In this document: in pieces, positions 25,604 to 33,753 of the stretch
How positions within the stretch are numbered: position 1 is the first letter of the stretch
How the letters are laid out: every line of letters begins with the position of its first letter
From: CAYQOX01 sp964419335
Lineage (GTDB): Bacteria > Hinthialibacterota > Hinthialibacteria > Hinthialibacterales > Hinthialibacteraceae
Length of the DNA stretch: 64,000 nucleotides
Direction: 5' to 3'
Assembly: GCA_964419335.1 (NCBI GenBank)
Contig: CAYQOX010000010.1
Coordinates: 45,795 to 109,794, forward strand
Notes under the pieces: model-generated
What the model saw: only the letters and a program-made list of their open reading frames with translations
Databases searched by the model: none
Told to the model about the DNA's origin: nothing
Position numbers and translations under genes: made by a program

Positions 25604-26302
25604 TTATTTTAGGCGTTTGTATAAAAGGAGTAGTTCTTTGAAGGCACGTACAATGACTTTGAGGCTGCCTCCGGATTGAATCCCGGCTTTGCGGGGGTAG
25701 TGATGAACGCCAACTTGTTTAATCTTAGCCTTGTTGCGTTTTAAAATCGAGAAAATCTCGACAGTAATTACCGCGCCTTCGGCTTTGAGTTCTAAGTTCT
25801 CGAAGTAGGAGCGGCGGAAGAGTTTAAAGGCGCAATCAAGATCTTTTACGCGAAAACCAAACAAGAGTTTGATAAGAAGTCCCCAGCCAAAGGCAAACAT
25901 TTTGCGGTGAAAAGGATCTTGGCGATCCATGCGGTAGCCCACCACGGCATCGTGTTGATCAGTATGTTCGAGCAAGAGGGGTAATTCATGGACATCGAAT
26001 TGTCCGTCGCCATCGGTGAAGAAGATCCAATCCAGGGTGCAGGAGGCGATGCCGGTTTTAACGGCGCCTCCGTAGCCGCGGTTGATTTCATGATGAATGG
26101 CATGAACTTTGTCATGGCGTTGGGCTAATTCATCGGCCTTATCCCGGGTGCCATCGGTACTGCCATCATCGATGAGGAGTACTTCATAGTCTTTTACATG
26201 TTGAGAGAGAACCTGAACGGTTTTTTCGGTCAATTCTTCGATGTTATCAATTTCATTGTGTGCCGGAAAAAAAGCAGAAACAGTAATCGGGTAATGGTTC
26301 AT
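25604..26302 (-). CDS. Family 2 glycosyltransferase (DPM1/ArnC-like)
   Basis: 232 residues, a compact GT-A domain. It shows FFPAHNEIDNIEEL near the N terminus, LLIDDGSTDGTR (nucleotide binding), INRGYGGAVKTGI, the metal-binding FTDGDGQFD, and the C-terminal VKDLDCAFKLFRR with the acceptor-site RKAGIQSGGSLKVIVR. This pattern is that of dolichyl- or polyprenyl-phosphate sugar transferases (DPM1, ArnC, GtrB-like), which load sugars on a lipid carrier. There are no C-terminal membrane spans (ends LLLYKRLK), so it would be peripheral or soluble. It lies between the repeat-rich intergenic region and copy A of the repeat. A TATAAT box at 26331-26336 precedes it on the minus strand with a poor -35. 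No sugar-flippase partner is adjacent. Confidence 0.9.
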   Translation of the reverse strand: MNHYPITVSAFFPAHNEIDNIEELTEKTVQVLSQHVKDYEVLLIDDGSTDGTRDKADELAQRHDKVHAIHHEINRGYGGAVKTGIASCTLDWIFFTDGDGQFDVHELPLLLEHTDQHDAVVGYRMDRQDPFHRKMFAFGWGLLIKLLFGFRVKDLDCAFKLFRRSYFENLELKAEGAVITVEIFSILKRNKAKIKQVGVHHYPRKAGIQSGGSLKVIVRAFKELLLLYKRLK

Positions 26303-26808
26303 GGTTTTTTAGAGCGCTTTAGTTGTCAACATTATATTAAGTAAAAGCAAAGGATAGCATTAAATGAGAATCTTACTAAGGCACAATATAGCATAAGATT
26401 CCGCTTAAGATTGCAACCGGATGGTTTTTTCATGATATTGATTTATCTTTTTTTTCTTTTCAATATGTTCGAATTATTTTCTTGTTTTTTGTTTCCTTTG
26501 TAAGATGAATTTGGGGCGCCCCAACTGGGCTTTTTTTAAGGTTTCAGGCTTGTCTCCCTACCATGATTTCTTAGTGAATCAAGGTTGGAGACTCGTTCCG
26601 GAAGTTTTTCTTGTTTCGCCCTGTTCTGAGGAGGCGTAAATCTAGGCTCGAAAGTCATGAACCGGAGTGTCGCCTTCGTGACACGCGGGATCCAAGGTGA
26701 GTCTAGGGCTCCTGGCCTCATGTAAGGACGAACCAAACTGAATTTGCAACTGATTCACCTCCCCGAAAAGTGAATGCGGAGCGAAATTCAGGAAACCTTT
26801 TGTGTGAA

Positions 26809-26837
26809 CCTGGCAACCAGTGATGCAGGTTGTCAGG
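26809..26837. other. 10-bp hairpin in the gene-poor region
   Basis: CCTGGCAACC (26809-26818) pairs with GGTTGTCAGG (26828-26837) with one G-U pair and a 9-nt loop. It lies inside the lipoprotein-like frame at 26642-26860 and has no T-run. Confidence 0.4.
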
Positions 26838-26966
26838 AGAATTGCCCAAGTCATGCGCATGCCTTCTCTAATGGAGAAAGGGTTGCAAAAGTTGGGGGAT
26901 CTTTTGTGATTTTGGGAGTGAGAAAGGCATTTTTTCCAATAAAATAAGGGGTTTTGTGCTTGAATC

Positions 26967-26997
26967 CCCTTTTCTTCATTTAGATGAAGAAAAAGGG
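26967..26997. other. Long hairpin abutting repeat copy B
   Basis: CCCTTTTCTTCAT (26967-26979) pairs with ATGAAGAAAAAGGG (26984-26997) with one bulged base and a 4-nt loop. It abuts the truncated left end of copy B. Function unknown. Confidence 0.45.
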
Positions 26998-27188
26998 CTT
27001 GGGGATGTGTTTCGTTTGTCTCCGCGCGGCCTTAAGGAGGGCCGCTTACTGCGAAAGCCGCTCCACACAAGCCCCTTCGGCGTTTTGGTTCGATTCATGT
27101 AAATTGAAAATAACCATGGTTCTCACTTTAGAATCATGTCATACTTTTTTTTCGATGTCTCAACACGCGCTCAAATACAGGATGAACC
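26998..27188 (+). repeat. Dispersed ~215-bp repeat, copy B (left end missing)
   Basis: It begins at CTTGGGGATGTGTTTCG, so the CATCACGAAAGTGAG left end is absent. The GC-rich core and right end (CAAATACAGGATGAACC) are present. There is a three-base insertion in the GC-rich core (CTTAAGGAGGGCCGC). Orientation is the same as the other copies. Confidence 0.85.
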
Positions 27189-27222
27189 AAAAAAAAGGGT
27201 GGGAAACAGCTAGAACCCACCC
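27189..27222 (-). terminator. Strong terminator downstream of ftsZ
   Basis: On the minus strand GGGTGGG (from 27222 to 27216) pairs with CCCACCC (27203 to 27197), a 12-nt loop lies between them, and eight T follow. It lies 367 bases past the ftsZ stop, leaving a long 3' region. Confidence 0.7.
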
Positions 27223-27588
27223 TACGACAAGGGAGTCAATTTGTGTGAACCCAGCCTTGAGGCTGGGGGGAACGTTATGGGAATCAAACGACCCGAATAA
27301 GTCACTCAGGTTCACTATTCTTCAAAAACATTACATGTTGCAAATACACCCTTTCTCCGGAACCGCCCATTCATGATCGATTGGTTATCTTTGGGCATAG
27401 ATCAATCCTCCTGGTCAAGCGAAGGGCGGTCAGACCGGTACTGTAATGGCGTTCCATGGGGCTTTGTTTGTGTGGATTCGCATCAAGGAATCCTCAACAC
27501 AGATAGAAGATAACGTATTGTTTTGTCATTTACTTAAGAGCCTCCAATGATCCAGGGATCTCAAGCAAATCGTTTATCCATACAATTT

Positions 27589-28992
27589 TCATTTATTTTT
27601 CAAGTTTTGAAAGATCGATTTGGACAAAGGCGGTAAACCTTTTTTGTTGCCATTATCCGACGATTGTTTGTTACCTACGCTGCTACGGTGGTGTCCCATA
27701 CTCCGTTGGGGAGAATGCTTCGTTGAAGAATAAGAGTTGGTGGAGCCTACGGAGGCCGGTTCGGAGGCCGGTTGATCAGCGAAGCCATAGTCTTCGATTT
27801 CCTCTTCTTCTTCCCCTTCGAAGACTTCGTTAAGGCCTTTTTTAGCAACATAGGGCAAAGGCGCTTTGAGGGACTGTTTGCGATCTTTGGTGGTGGTACG
27901 TTCTTCCTCTTGGCGCTTTTTGATGTCATTCCGTTGAGAATTCGAGGTGCCGGTGGCCAAGATGGTGACCTTCATTTCATTCTTCATTTCGGGGTCAATC
28001 ACCACACCGAAGATAACATTGGCATCCGCATCGGCCTTATCACAAATGTGATGGGTGACAGCATCGTGGATTTCTTTCAATTTGACATCGCTGCCGGAAG
28101 TGATGTTGATCAGAATGCCTTTGGCGCCTTCGATGACTTGCTCTTCCATCAAGGGGCTGCTGGAAGCTTGTTTGAAGGCTTCTTCGGCGCGTTTTTCGCC
28201 TTGACCATAGCCAACGCCCATGACGGTACCGCCGGAGGAATCCATGATGGCTTTAATGTCGGCGAAGTCGAGGTTGATCAAGCCGGGACGGGTGATCAGG
28301 TCGGCGATGGATTGGACACACTGTTTGAGGACATTATCGGAAACCGTAAAGGCATCGATAAGAGTGGTGTTTTCATCGACGACATTGATCAAGCGTTGGT
28401 TGGGCACGGTGATCAAGGTATCGACTTTTTTGCGCAGCATCTGTTGGCCTTTTTCTGCATGGTTATGGCGAACGGTGCCTTCAAAGTCGAAAGGTTTGGT
28501 GGTGATAGCGACGGAGAGGGCTCCAATTTCTTTGACCACGTCGGCGATGACGGTCGAGGCTCCGGTGCCGGTACCGCCTCCAAGGCCAGCGGTGATAAAG
28601 ACCAGATCGGCGTTCTGTAATTCTTGGCGAATGAGCTCACGATCTTCGTTGGCGGCTTGTTCACCGAGCAAGGGATTGGCGCCGGTCCCCAAGCCTTTGG
28701 TGACGTTTTGGCCAATGTGGATGCGGCGGGTGGTTTTTGCCCGCTGCAAGGCTTGGACATCGGTGTTAACGACGATGAACTCGACATCTTCGAGGGTTCC
28801 ATCGCCCATCGCATCGACGGCATTGCTCCCGCCTCCACCGACGCCCACGACAGTGATGCGGGGTCCTCCTTCACCGGTGTTGAACTGATGGCGTTCATCA
28901 GCCAATTCAATCATTTCTCTACTCCTTGTTTCGGGTTGTTCTTGCTCTTGTTCATGACCGTAGTCTTGTTCGGGTGCGAACTCGATTCCCAT
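27589..28992 (-). CDS. ftsZ: Cell division protein FtsZ
   Basis: 467 residues, a tubulin-like GTPase that assembles the division ring. Evidence: GVGGGGSNAVDAMGDG, VVNTDVQAL, the GTP-binding tubulin signature GLGGGTGTG at 136-144, and the T7 synergy loop NLDFADIKAIMDSSG. It has a 40-residue, Glu/Gln-rich N-terminal extension (YGHEQEQEQPETRS) before the core. The C terminus after the core is a long, low-complexity linker (Ser, Gly, Lys). It ends in PPLSKSIFQNLKNK, which does not resemble the usual DxPxFLR conserved peptide that binds FtsA/ZipA. It is the last gene of the dcw cluster, 83 bases after ftsA. It likely shares the long polycistronic message and ends at the terminator 367 bases downstream. 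Confidence 0.97.
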   Translation of the reverse strand: MGIEFAPEQDYGHEQEQEQPETRSREMIELADERHQFNTGEGGPRITVVGVGGGGSNAVDAMGDGTLEDVEFIVVNTDVQALQRAKTTRRIHIGQNVTKGLGTGANPLLGEQAANEDRELIRQELQNADLVFITAGLGGGTGTGASTVIADVVKEIGALSVAITTKPFDFEGTVRHNHAEKGQQMLRKKVDTLITVPNQRLINVVDENTTLIDAFTVSDNVLKQCVQSIADLITRPGLINLDFADIKAIMDSSGGTVMGVGYGQGEKRAEEAFKQASSSPLMEEQVIEGAKGILINITSGSDVKLKEIHDAVTHHICDKADADANVIFGVVIDPEMKNEMKVTILATGTSNSQRNDIKKRQEEERTTTKDRKQSLKAPLPYVAKKGLNEVFEGEEEEEIEDYGFADQPASEPASVGSTNSYSSTKHSPQRSMGHHRSSVGNKQSSDNGNKKGLPPLSKSIFQNLKNK

Positions 28993-29075
28993 AATCGATC
29001 CTCCCTATCATTCAGTTAGTTTTATTGAAAGTCCGAGTTAAGACTCGGAGAGTTTCCTGTGTATTTAAAAGAACG

Positions 29076-30314
29076 TCAAAAAGTTTCTCGAATCCATTTG
29101 CCCATGCGTCGCAGTACCCGGCGCATGCCGGTACCGTACACGGCCACGTTGGAGTCCCGTTGTTCGAAGCCAAAATGGAGTAAACCAATGACATTGGCGT
29201 AGCCGGGACTAGAGACAATATCTTCGTAACCCACAACCCCGTTGGGGTAGCCAATATGGGCTTCTTTTTGAAAGAGGGACTGGGTTTTTTCGCGTAAGCC
29301 ATCCATGAGGGAGCTCCCGCCGGTTAAGACGATGCCGCCATACAGGCCTGCGAGTAAATCCCGGGCGCGGAGCGAGCGAATCACCTCTTCAATAATCTGT
29401 TCAACGCGGGCTTCGATAACCTCACTCAAGCGACGGCGTTTAACGACGATGGTGCGGCGGTTTTTGAAGCGTACGATTTCAAGTAATTCTTCCGGGCTGA
29501 CAGAATCCACCATGGCGGAGCCGGAATATTTTTTGAGGCTTTCGGCGTTATCGGAAGGGGTTTGGAAGTAGTGATTGATATCGCGGGTAATATCTTCGCC
29601 GCCGATATGGAGAATTTCACTATGGACGATACTGCCTTCCGCGAAGACCACGACGGAGGTGGTCTCGCCGCCGATATCGATCATGGCCACGCCGGTATTT
29701 TTTTCTTCTTCGGATAAGACCGCATAGCTGGAAACGATGGGCTGGGCAGCGACGGCTTCCACTTGAAAGCCCGCCCGTTGGAGACAGCGTTTAATGTTTT
29801 TTAAGATGGACTGGCGTCCGGTTATTAAATGGACATCGACTTCAAGAACGCTGCCTTCCATGCCTAAGGGATCGCGAATGTCCGGTGTATCATCAAGGCG
29901 AAAGCGGCGTGGGAGGGGATGCATCACTTCGAAATCTTTGGGGACAGAGCGTTCGATAGCGGCCGTTAAGCTTTGGTCGATATCATGTTGAGTGACGGTG
30001 CGTCCATAGCGTGAAAGCACGAGCGAGCCGGTGGTATTTTGGCTTTGGATGAAGGTCCCAGAAACCGCAGCTACGGCGCAATGAATATCACCATCGGGAA
30101 CATGGCTGAGAGCTTTGCGGGCGGAGGTGGAAATGGCGGCAACAATTTCTTCCAAATCAACGATTCCCGTCGCTGAGAAGCCGGAGCATTTCTGAACCCC
30201 GATACCTAAGATTTCGATCACGTGGCGGTCGTTGCGGGTGGCGGCCACGGTGCAAACCTTGGTGGTCCCAATATCAACGGCAAGTAATGTATCTTGATTT
30301 TTCCAGTAATTCAT
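29076..30314 (-). CDS. ftsA: Cell division protein FtsA
   Basis: 412 residues, an actin-like ATPase that tethers FtsZ to the membrane. It shows LLAVDIGTTKVCTVAA (phosphate 1), the FtsA-specific 1C subdomain, IDIGGETTSVVVF (phosphate 2), and LTGGSSLMDGL near the adenosine motif. The last 20 residues (MRRVLRRMGKWIRETF) form a basic amphipathic helix, the expected membrane-binding tail. The FtsZ C-terminal peptide that FtsA normally binds is not recognisable in the adjacent ftsZ. The start overlaps the ftsQ stop by 4 bp. Genes ftsQ, ftsA and ftsZ are consecutive as in most dcw clusters. Confidence 0.97.
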   Translation of the reverse strand: MNYWKNQDTLLAVDIGTTKVCTVAATRNDRHVIEILGIGVQKCSGFSATGIVDLEEIVAAISTSARKALSHVPDGDIHCAVAAVSGTFIQSQNTTGSLVLSRYGRTVTQHDIDQSLTAAIERSVPKDFEVMHPLPRRFRLDDTPDIRDPLGMEGSVLEVDVHLITGRQSILKNIKRCLQRAGFQVEAVAAQPIVSSYAVLSEEEKNTGVAMIDIGGETTSVVVFAEGSIVHSEILHIGGEDITRDINHYFQTPSDNAESLKKYSGSAMVDSVSPEELLEIVRFKNRRTIVVKRRRLSEVIEARVEQIIEEVIRSLRARDLLAGLYGGIVLTGGSSLMDGLREKTQSLFQKEAHIGYPNGVVGYEDIVSSPGYANVIGLLHFGFEQRDSNVAVYGTGMRRVLRRMGKWIRETF

Positions 30315-31222
30315 CCTTCTTTCCGCCCTGCTTGAGTCACGTAGTTATTATTGGAAGGATATAAGCGTTTCCACTGTTGTCCTTCGCTTTCATCGAAACG
30401 TACGGCAAAGCCTTTGTTGGGAAAGCGTGCATCGACATAAATCGCGCGGAGGTTTTCCTCTTCCAATACCCGCCAAAACGCTAAAAGTTTTTTATGTAAA
30501 TCAGCCGCATTGAGATTGCGTAAGACAATCACGCCAATGCGCCGCTGAGGGTGCAAGACCAGGTTTTCATCCTCACGCCATTCCACTTCGGCGATCTCTT
30601 GGAATAAGGGTTCGGCTTTATCTTTGAGTGCTTGGAGGAATTCCAGGATATTAAGCCAATGAGGGTCTTGAATTTGTTCGCCTGCATTCCCCGGAGGTTT
30701 GAGATAGCCGGTGAGCAAGGGAACGGATAAGGCGGTTTCGACATCTCTTTGCTCTTCGACTAAGGTTTTATGGGGTAAGGAGGGATCGACGGTGGGTGGC
30801 AGAATCACTCCTTTCTGATCAACGCCAGACATCCTGCCGGTGTTTTTGTTATAGAAGAAACCGATGGGATTTCGTTCTTCGACAGCGATATGGATTCGCT
30901 TGGGGGGAATGCGGCGTATGCCAACGCGGCGGATGGTAGGGAGGGATTCAAGGCGATGCTCCATTTCGTCGAGATTAAGTAACCAAATATTAGCCCCCTG
31001 GGCGATGCCAGTCTGGGCGATAATTTCTTCCTTCAAGAGGCGCGAATGACCTTCGACCGTGATGTCCTGTACAGTAAATTCAGAGGAATCGAAAAAGTAG
31101 CAGATGAGATCGAAAGAAAGGAGAATGATGCCCGCCAAGACCGCACCCAGGATAAGCACACGGCAGATATAGCGTAGGCCGCTCATAAATCCATTCATGA
31201 AGTGGGATAGCGCTTGGTTCAT
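30311..31222 (-). CDS. ftsQ: Cell division protein FtsQ
   Basis: 303 residues. A short cytosolic N terminus and one transmembrane span (about 22-46) lead to a POTRA domain opening FTVQDITVEGHSRLLKEEII. A beta domain follows with RRVGIRRIPPKRIHIAVEERNP, typical of FtsQ/DivIB. The C-terminal region (residues ~140-300) is poorly conserved, as expected for the family, and the gene is recognised from the POTRA pattern and cluster position. It links FtsL/FtsB to the septal machinery. It overlaps murC upstream and ftsA downstream by 4 bp each. Confidence 0.9.
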   Translation of the reverse strand: MNQALSHFMNGFMSGLRYICRVLILGAVLAGIILLSFDLICYFFDSSEFTVQDITVEGHSRLLKEEIIAQTGIAQGANIWLLNLDEMEHRLESLPTIRRVGIRRIPPKRIHIAVEERNPIGFFYNKNTGRMSGVDQKGVILPPTVDPSLPHKTLVEEQRDVETALSVPLLTGYLKPPGNAGEQIQDPHWLNILEFLQALKDKAEPLFQEIAEVEWREDENLVLHPQRRIGVIVLRNLNAADLHKKLLAFWRVLEEENLRAIYVDARFPNKGFAVRFDESEGQQWKRLYPSNNNYVTQAGRKEG

Positions 31223-32625
31223 GTTTCGCCCTCCTTCCTAGGTAGATGTTGTAAGAAGGATTCACCGACTTTATTAATATCACCCGCGCCTAAGGTGACG
31301 ATCACATCCCCCGGTTTGGCTTCATGAAGTAGAAAGTGAGGAATTTCTTCTTTGTCAGGGAAGTAGATGGCCTTGAGGCCTTTGCGTTTTACTTGATCAA
31401 GGAGAATACTGCCATCGACGCCAAGAATAGGTTCTTCGCGCGCGGGATAAATATCTGTGAGAATCACTTTGTCCAACCCATGGAAGGAATCACTGAATTC
31501 ATCCAGCAGTTTAATGGTTCGGGAATAGAGATGGGGTTGGAAGACCCCCAGGAGACGCCGTTGTGGGAATCGATCCCGCAGGGCTTGAATCGTGGCTCTT
31601 ATTTCAGCGGGATGGTGGGCGTAATCATCGAGGAGGGTAATGCCGCCCGATTCGCCTTTGAGTTCCAATCGGCGCTGTACGCCCTGGAAGGATTGGATCG
31701 CCTGTAAGGCCGTTGCTGGAGCGATGCCCAGCTGGAGAGTGAGGCCTAAGACAGCTAAGGCATTGTGGAGGTTGGCTTGTCCGTAAAGGTGAAGTTTCAT
31801 GGGCCATTCTTGTCCGTTCGAGAGACGTACCAAGCATGAAGAACCTTGCTGCTCGCATTGATAATGGAGGGCACGGAGATCGGCCTTTTCCGAGAAACCA
31901 TAGCGTATGACGGTGAAATCGTTGTTGATTTTTAATTGAGAGCAATAAGGACAATCGGCCGAAGAGAAAAGCAGGCCGGGGCGTTTCATGCCGTCTAGGA
32001 AGCGATGGAAGCGTTCGATAATTTCATCCACGGTGGAATAGAAGTCGAGATGATCGGCATCGATGTTGTTGATGATGGCGATATGGGGATGGAGATAGGT
32101 AAAAGAGCCGTCGCTTTCATCGCCTTCGGCGATCGCCCATTCGCCTTGTCCCAAGCGGGTGTTTCCTTGGAGGGAATCGAGATAACCGCCGACAAAGGCG
32201 GTGGGATCAAAGCCGCATTCTGTGAGAACATGGGTGAGCATGGCGGTAATGGTGGTTTTGCCGTGAGCGCCGGTGACGACAATGGAACGCCAAGCGTCGA
32301 GTAAAAAGCCGAGCATCTGGGCGCGCGGCCAGCAGGGAAGATTACGTTCCATAGCGGCCTTGCGTTCAGGATTGCTTTCCCGGATGGCGGAGGAGAAAAC
32401 AATCCAATCGGCCGTTTGAATATTTTCGGCGCGATGTTGATCGTGCACCGTGACGCCCAGACTTTGTAGATGACGGGTTAACTCATTCGGAACGGGGTCC
32501 GAACCAGAAACCCGAAAGCCCCGGCGAAGTAATTCGGGGGCGAGGGCACTCATGCCGATGCCGCCGATGCCGATAAGGTAGATATGGTCCCCTTGACGCA
32601 GGGTTAAGCGTTCAGGTCTCATCAT
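31219..32625 (-). CDS. murC: UDP-N-acetylmuramate--L-alanine ligase
   Basis: 468 residues. Adds L-Ala to UDP-MurNAc in the cytoplasm. The N-terminal Rossmann-type motif YLIGIGGIGMSALAPELL is followed by the ATP-binding GAHGKTTITAM, the Mur-family catalytic region with DADHLDFYSTVDE, and DDYAHHPAEI toward the C-terminal domain. The GIGGxGMSALA signature and the H-rich DDYAHHP motif mark MurC rather than Mpl or MurD-F. Overlaps of 4 bp with ftsQ downstream and murG upstream indicate strong translational coupling in the cluster. Confidence 0.96.
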   Translation of the reverse strand: MMRPERLTLRQGDHIYLIGIGGIGMSALAPELLRRGFRVSGSDPVPNELTRHLQSLGVTVHDQHRAENIQTADWIVFSSAIRESNPERKAAMERNLPCWPRAQMLGFLLDAWRSIVVTGAHGKTTITAMLTHVLTECGFDPTAFVGGYLDSLQGNTRLGQGEWAIAEGDESDGSFTYLHPHIAIINNIDADHLDFYSTVDEIIERFHRFLDGMKRPGLLFSSADCPYCSQLKINNDFTVIRYGFSEKADLRALHYQCEQQGSSCLVRLSNGQEWPMKLHLYGQANLHNALAVLGLTLQLGIAPATALQAIQSFQGVQRRLELKGESGGITLLDDYAHHPAEIRATIQALRDRFPQRRLLGVFQPHLYSRTIKLLDEFSDSFHGLDKVILTDIYPAREEPILGVDGSILLDQVKRKGLKAIYFPDKEEIPHFLLHEAKPGDVIVTLGAGDINKVGESFLQHLPRKEGET

Positions 32626-33725
32626 GAATCGATTAGTGCACTCATTTCCTGGACGATCACATCCGCCGCGTCTTCACGCGCGAGCGAGCGGGCTTGGCGC
32701 CCCATGGATAAGCGGCGCTCTTGGTTTTGCAATAAATCTTCGATGTTCTGAGCGAGCCCTTCCGGGGTCAATTCTTTTTCTTCGATTAAGAAGCCGGCTT
32801 GGTTTTGTGCAAAAAACTCGGCGTTTATCTTTTGGTGATTTTCGCTGGCGTAGGGATACGGGATTAAAATGGAAGGTAATCCCCACAGTGCGATTTCAGA
32901 GAGCGAGCCCGAGCCTGCGCGGCTGATGACGAGATCGGTGCAGGCGTAGGCTTCGGACATCTTCTCAATAAAAGGGGTGAGCGTAACATTCTGTATGGGG
33001 TTTAAGGTTTGGGCCCATGCGTAATTCCGTTCCCCGGTCTGGACTAAAGCCTGAAAAGAGAGGTCTTTTTTGGCTACCAGTTCGAAAGCGTGTAGGCCTA
33101 TTTCGACAAGGCGTTTGGCGCCTTGGCTGCCTCCGATTAAGAGAATGGAGGGACAACGTGGGTGGTGAGAGGCAGAGTAATGTCTGCGATCGTCGATGAA
33201 TGATTGACGAAGAGGAAATCCAGTCACGAGGCAGTCCACTCCTTTCAGATAGTTTTGGGTCATCTCATAGGTGATAAACACTTTGTCGCAGCGTGGTGCG
33301 AGGAGGCGATTCACCAGGCCTGGCAATGTGTTTTGTTCGTGCATGACCACTTTCCAGCCCAACAATTTGCCGGCGATCATAGCGGGGGCGGATACATACC
33401 CCCCGACTCCAAAGACCACCCCTTTGGGGAAACGAGAAAGAAGACGCAGGCATCGGAGCCATCCCCAGAAGGCGTAGAGGAGCGAGAGAAGATTGCGCCA
33501 AGTGTAGCGGCGCCGGAGTCCTTCCAGGCGTAAGCCAGTGAAGGGAATCTTTCGTTGAGTAACAATGCATCGATCTTTCTCCTGCTCGCGTCCAATGAAA
33601 TGAAGATGGAACTCAGGCCGTATCATTTGCAGTCTTTCGGCGACGGCGAGGGCGGGATATAAATGTCCGCCGGTGCCTCCGCCGGTAATGACGACTGTTT
33701 TATGTTTTTGTTTTTCATCACCCAC
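32622..33725 (-). CDS. murG: UDP-GlcNAc:undecaprenyl-PP-MurNAc-pentapeptide GlcNAc transferase
   Basis: 367 residues, GT28. Converts lipid I to lipid II at the cytoplasmic membrane face. Evidence: the N-terminal GGTGGHLYPALAVAERL glycine loop, VFGVGGYVSAPAMIAGKLLG, and the C-terminal UDP-GlcNAc site with SILLIGGSQGAKRLVEIG and VISRAGSGSLSEIALWGLPSI. It has no membrane span. It is separated by 28 bases from ftsW upstream and overlaps murC by 4 bp. Confidence 0.96.
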   Translation of the reverse strand: MGDEKQKHKTVVITGGGTGGHLYPALAVAERLQMIRPEFHLHFIGREQEKDRCIVTQRKIPFTGLRLEGLRRRYTWRNLLSLLYAFWGWLRCLRLLSRFPKGVVFGVGGYVSAPAMIAGKLLGWKVVMHEQNTLPGLVNRLLAPRCDKVFITYEMTQNYLKGVDCLVTGFPLRQSFIDDRRHYSASHHPRCPSILLIGGSQGAKRLVEIGLHAFELVAKKDLSFQALVQTGERNYAWAQTLNPIQNVTLTPFIEKMSEAYACTDLVISRAGSGSLSEIALWGLPSILIPYPYASENHQKINAEFFAQNQAGFLIEEKELTPEGLAQNIEDLLQNQERRLSMGRQARSLAREDAADVIVQEMSALIDS

Positions 33726-33753
33726 GAGTTCCGGTCTCCATTGGGATTACGGT

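Larger units (their letters stand above)
26303..27588. other. Gene-poor region between GT2 and ftsZ
   Basis: About 1.29 kb with no convincing gene. It holds repeat copy B (26998-27188), a flanking hairpin at 26967-26997, a 10-bp hairpin at 26809-26837, a terminator at 27189-27222, and hairpins at 27250-27267 and 27469-27501. A 72-codon minus-strand frame (26642-26860) starts like a lipoprotein (ILLTTCITGC) but has no good ribosome binding site and no recognised family. Confidence 0.6.

Noticed and set aside
26642..26860. 72-codon minus-strand frame with a lipoprotein-like start (ILLTTCITGC)
   Set aside because: A weak ribosome site, a strong hairpin inside the frame and no recognised family. 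Kept only as a possible decayed or tiny gene in the gene-poor region.
26984..27376. A 130-codon plus-strand frame across repeat copy B and its flank
   Set aside because: Most of the frame is repeat sequence, and other copies do not keep the same plus-strand frame because of insertions, so the openness comes from GC-rich composition. There is no ribosome binding site.
27772..28620. Long plus-strand frame antisense to ftsZ
   Set aside because: It is the antisense shadow of a well-conserved gene, with a composition that follows ftsZ codon use. No start signal supports it.
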